A stretch of DNA of 14,513 bases, taken from JACVRU01 sp040905885 (GTDB lineage Bacteria > Actinomycetota > Thermoleophilia > Gaiellales > Gaiellaceae). The DNA is taken from NCBI GenBank assembly GCA_040905885.1, contig JBBDQR010000185.1:1-14513 (forward strand). Reading direction: 5' to 3'. The position numbers were made by a program, and so were the translations under genes. Under the pieces are notes generated by a model. That model was not told the DNA's origin. It worked only from the letters and a program-made list of their open reading frames with translations, and ran no database searches. Below, one piece after another: positions 14,162 through 14,513 of this stretch. Position 1 is the first letter of the stretch. Each line of letters starts with the position of its first letter.

Positions 14162-14393
14162 CGTCGGCGACCTGATGCGGATCGCGGTCGAGCGTGGCCG
14201 CTCCGTGAAGGACGACCTGAAGATGGGGATCTGCGGCGAGCACGGCGGCGAGGCGCGGTCCGTTGCCTTCTGCCACGAGCTCGGGCTCGACTACGTCTCC
14301 TGCTCGCCGTACCGCGTGCCGCTCGCCCGGCTTGCCGCCGCCCAGGCGGCCCTCAAGGAGACCGGGGTCGAAGCCGCGGTCGCCGGGGGTTGA
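14162..14393 (+). pseudogene. ppdK 3' fragment (second copy)
   Basis: The fragment encodes the last 76 residues of PPDK, from VGDLMRIAVERG through GICGEHGG to the final VAGG and TGA, in frame and without a stop. It matches 8776-9006 at 217 of 231 bases. Of fourteen differences thirteen are silent third-base changes and one is Leu to Met. Without the ATP-binding and His domains it cannot work alone, and the in-frame sequence upstream is only the antisense of the rhomboid gene. The silent pattern shows it diverged while part of a selected, full-length gene. It is therefore from a related ppdK, brought in by recombination or by a false assembly join, not an old decaying duplicate. Confidence 0.9.
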
Positions 14394-14406
14394 TCAGGCC
14401 ACCTCA

Positions 14407-14449
14407 GGGGACAGGCCTCTGACATGCGCCAGCGTTCACGAATGTCCCC
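14407..14449. repeat. short inverted repeat after the ppdK fragment
   Basis: GGGGACA (14407-14413) and TGTCCCC (14443-14449) are 7-bp inverted arms 29 nt apart. They begin 13 bp after the ppdK fragment's stop. This flank is unlike the one after the intact ppdK. The arms could be part of a terminator or of a short repeated element; the spacing is too long for confidence. Confidence 0.3.
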
Positions 14450-14513
14450 CGACGGAACCTTCGATCCCGCTACACGTCGCGAAGCGCGTAGGTGGCTTGC
14501 GACGACGGCGCTT
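14424..14513 (+). CDS. possible N-terminus of a gene cut by the window edge
   Basis: From ATG 14424 the frame stays open to the right edge: 30 codons beginning MRQRSRMSPDGTFDP and ending REARRWLATTAL. A second ATG lies at 14442. I do not recognise it, there is no clear ribosome site, and 30 open codons are weak evidence in GC-rich DNA. Confidence 0.25.
   Translation, partial: MRQRSRMSPDGTFDPATRREARRWLATTAL

Noticed and set aside
13953..14393. Open frame joining antisense rhomboid sequence to the PPDK tail as a new chimeric gene
   Set aside because: The upstream part is only the reverse strand of the rhomboid gene and has no protein-like features. There is no ribosome site, so the in-frame join is probably chance.
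14394..14513. Mobile element end as the cause of the rhomboid/ppdK junction
   Set aside because: No transposase, target-site duplication or terminal repeat is visible at either side of the ppdK fragment; the 7-bp inverted arms are too weak.

Overview
This window comes from a GC-rich actinobacterium. Third codon positions are almost all G or C, GTG starts and 4-bp start/stop overlaps are frequent, and there is a DUF5317-type membrane protein. The gene content suggests the class Thermoleophilia (Gaiella/Solirubrobacter relatives), but this is inferred from protein style, not from a marker gene. No rRNA, tRNA, CRISPR array or insertion sequence was found.

Layout. (1) 1-3845 is an envelope-stress module. 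A small His-rich exported protein (minus strand) is divergent from an OmpR-type response regulator, which is followed by an overlapping histidine kinase and a membrane-anchored HtrA/PepD-like protease. This is the gene order of mycobacterial mprA-mprB-pepD. Two copies of the same 19-bp operator (two 8-mers CTCTCAGG, 11-bp step) stand upstream of the protease and of the exported protein, each followed after exactly 9 nt by a plausible -10 box. The module ends in a strong hairpin. (2) 3859-9006 looks like one operon: the pyruvate phosphate dikinase regulatory protein (kinase/pyrophosphorylase), a 53-aa membrane protein, a FIST-domain protein and a GNAT acetyltransferase, joined by 4-bp overlaps, then pyruvate phosphate dikinase (PPDK) 12 bp later. 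The regulator and its target enzyme thus bracket three small accessory genes. (3) 9007-13000 holds an inverted repeat, a 35-aa Trp/Lys-repeat membrane peptide with a near-perfect Shine-Dalgarno sequence, a membrane HD-GYP-like protein with a GYY variant motif, and a directly abutting DUF5317-MFS fusion transporter. (4) 13060-13746 is a lone six-helix membrane protein ending in a hairpin. (5) 13847-14393 is a breakpoint. The C-terminal half of a rhomboid protease (minus strand) is cut just before its catalytic GASG motif and joined to a second copy of the last 231 bp of ppdK. The copies differ at 14 positions, 13 of them synonymous, so the second copy appears to descend from a functional related ppdK. 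It is either a recombination scar or a chimeric assembly join.

Working together: the two-component system probably senses envelope or protein-folding stress and turns on the protease and the small exported protein. The second operon controls pyruvate-to-PEP conversion by reversible phosphorylation of PPDK. The third block looks like membrane signalling plus export of unknown substrate.
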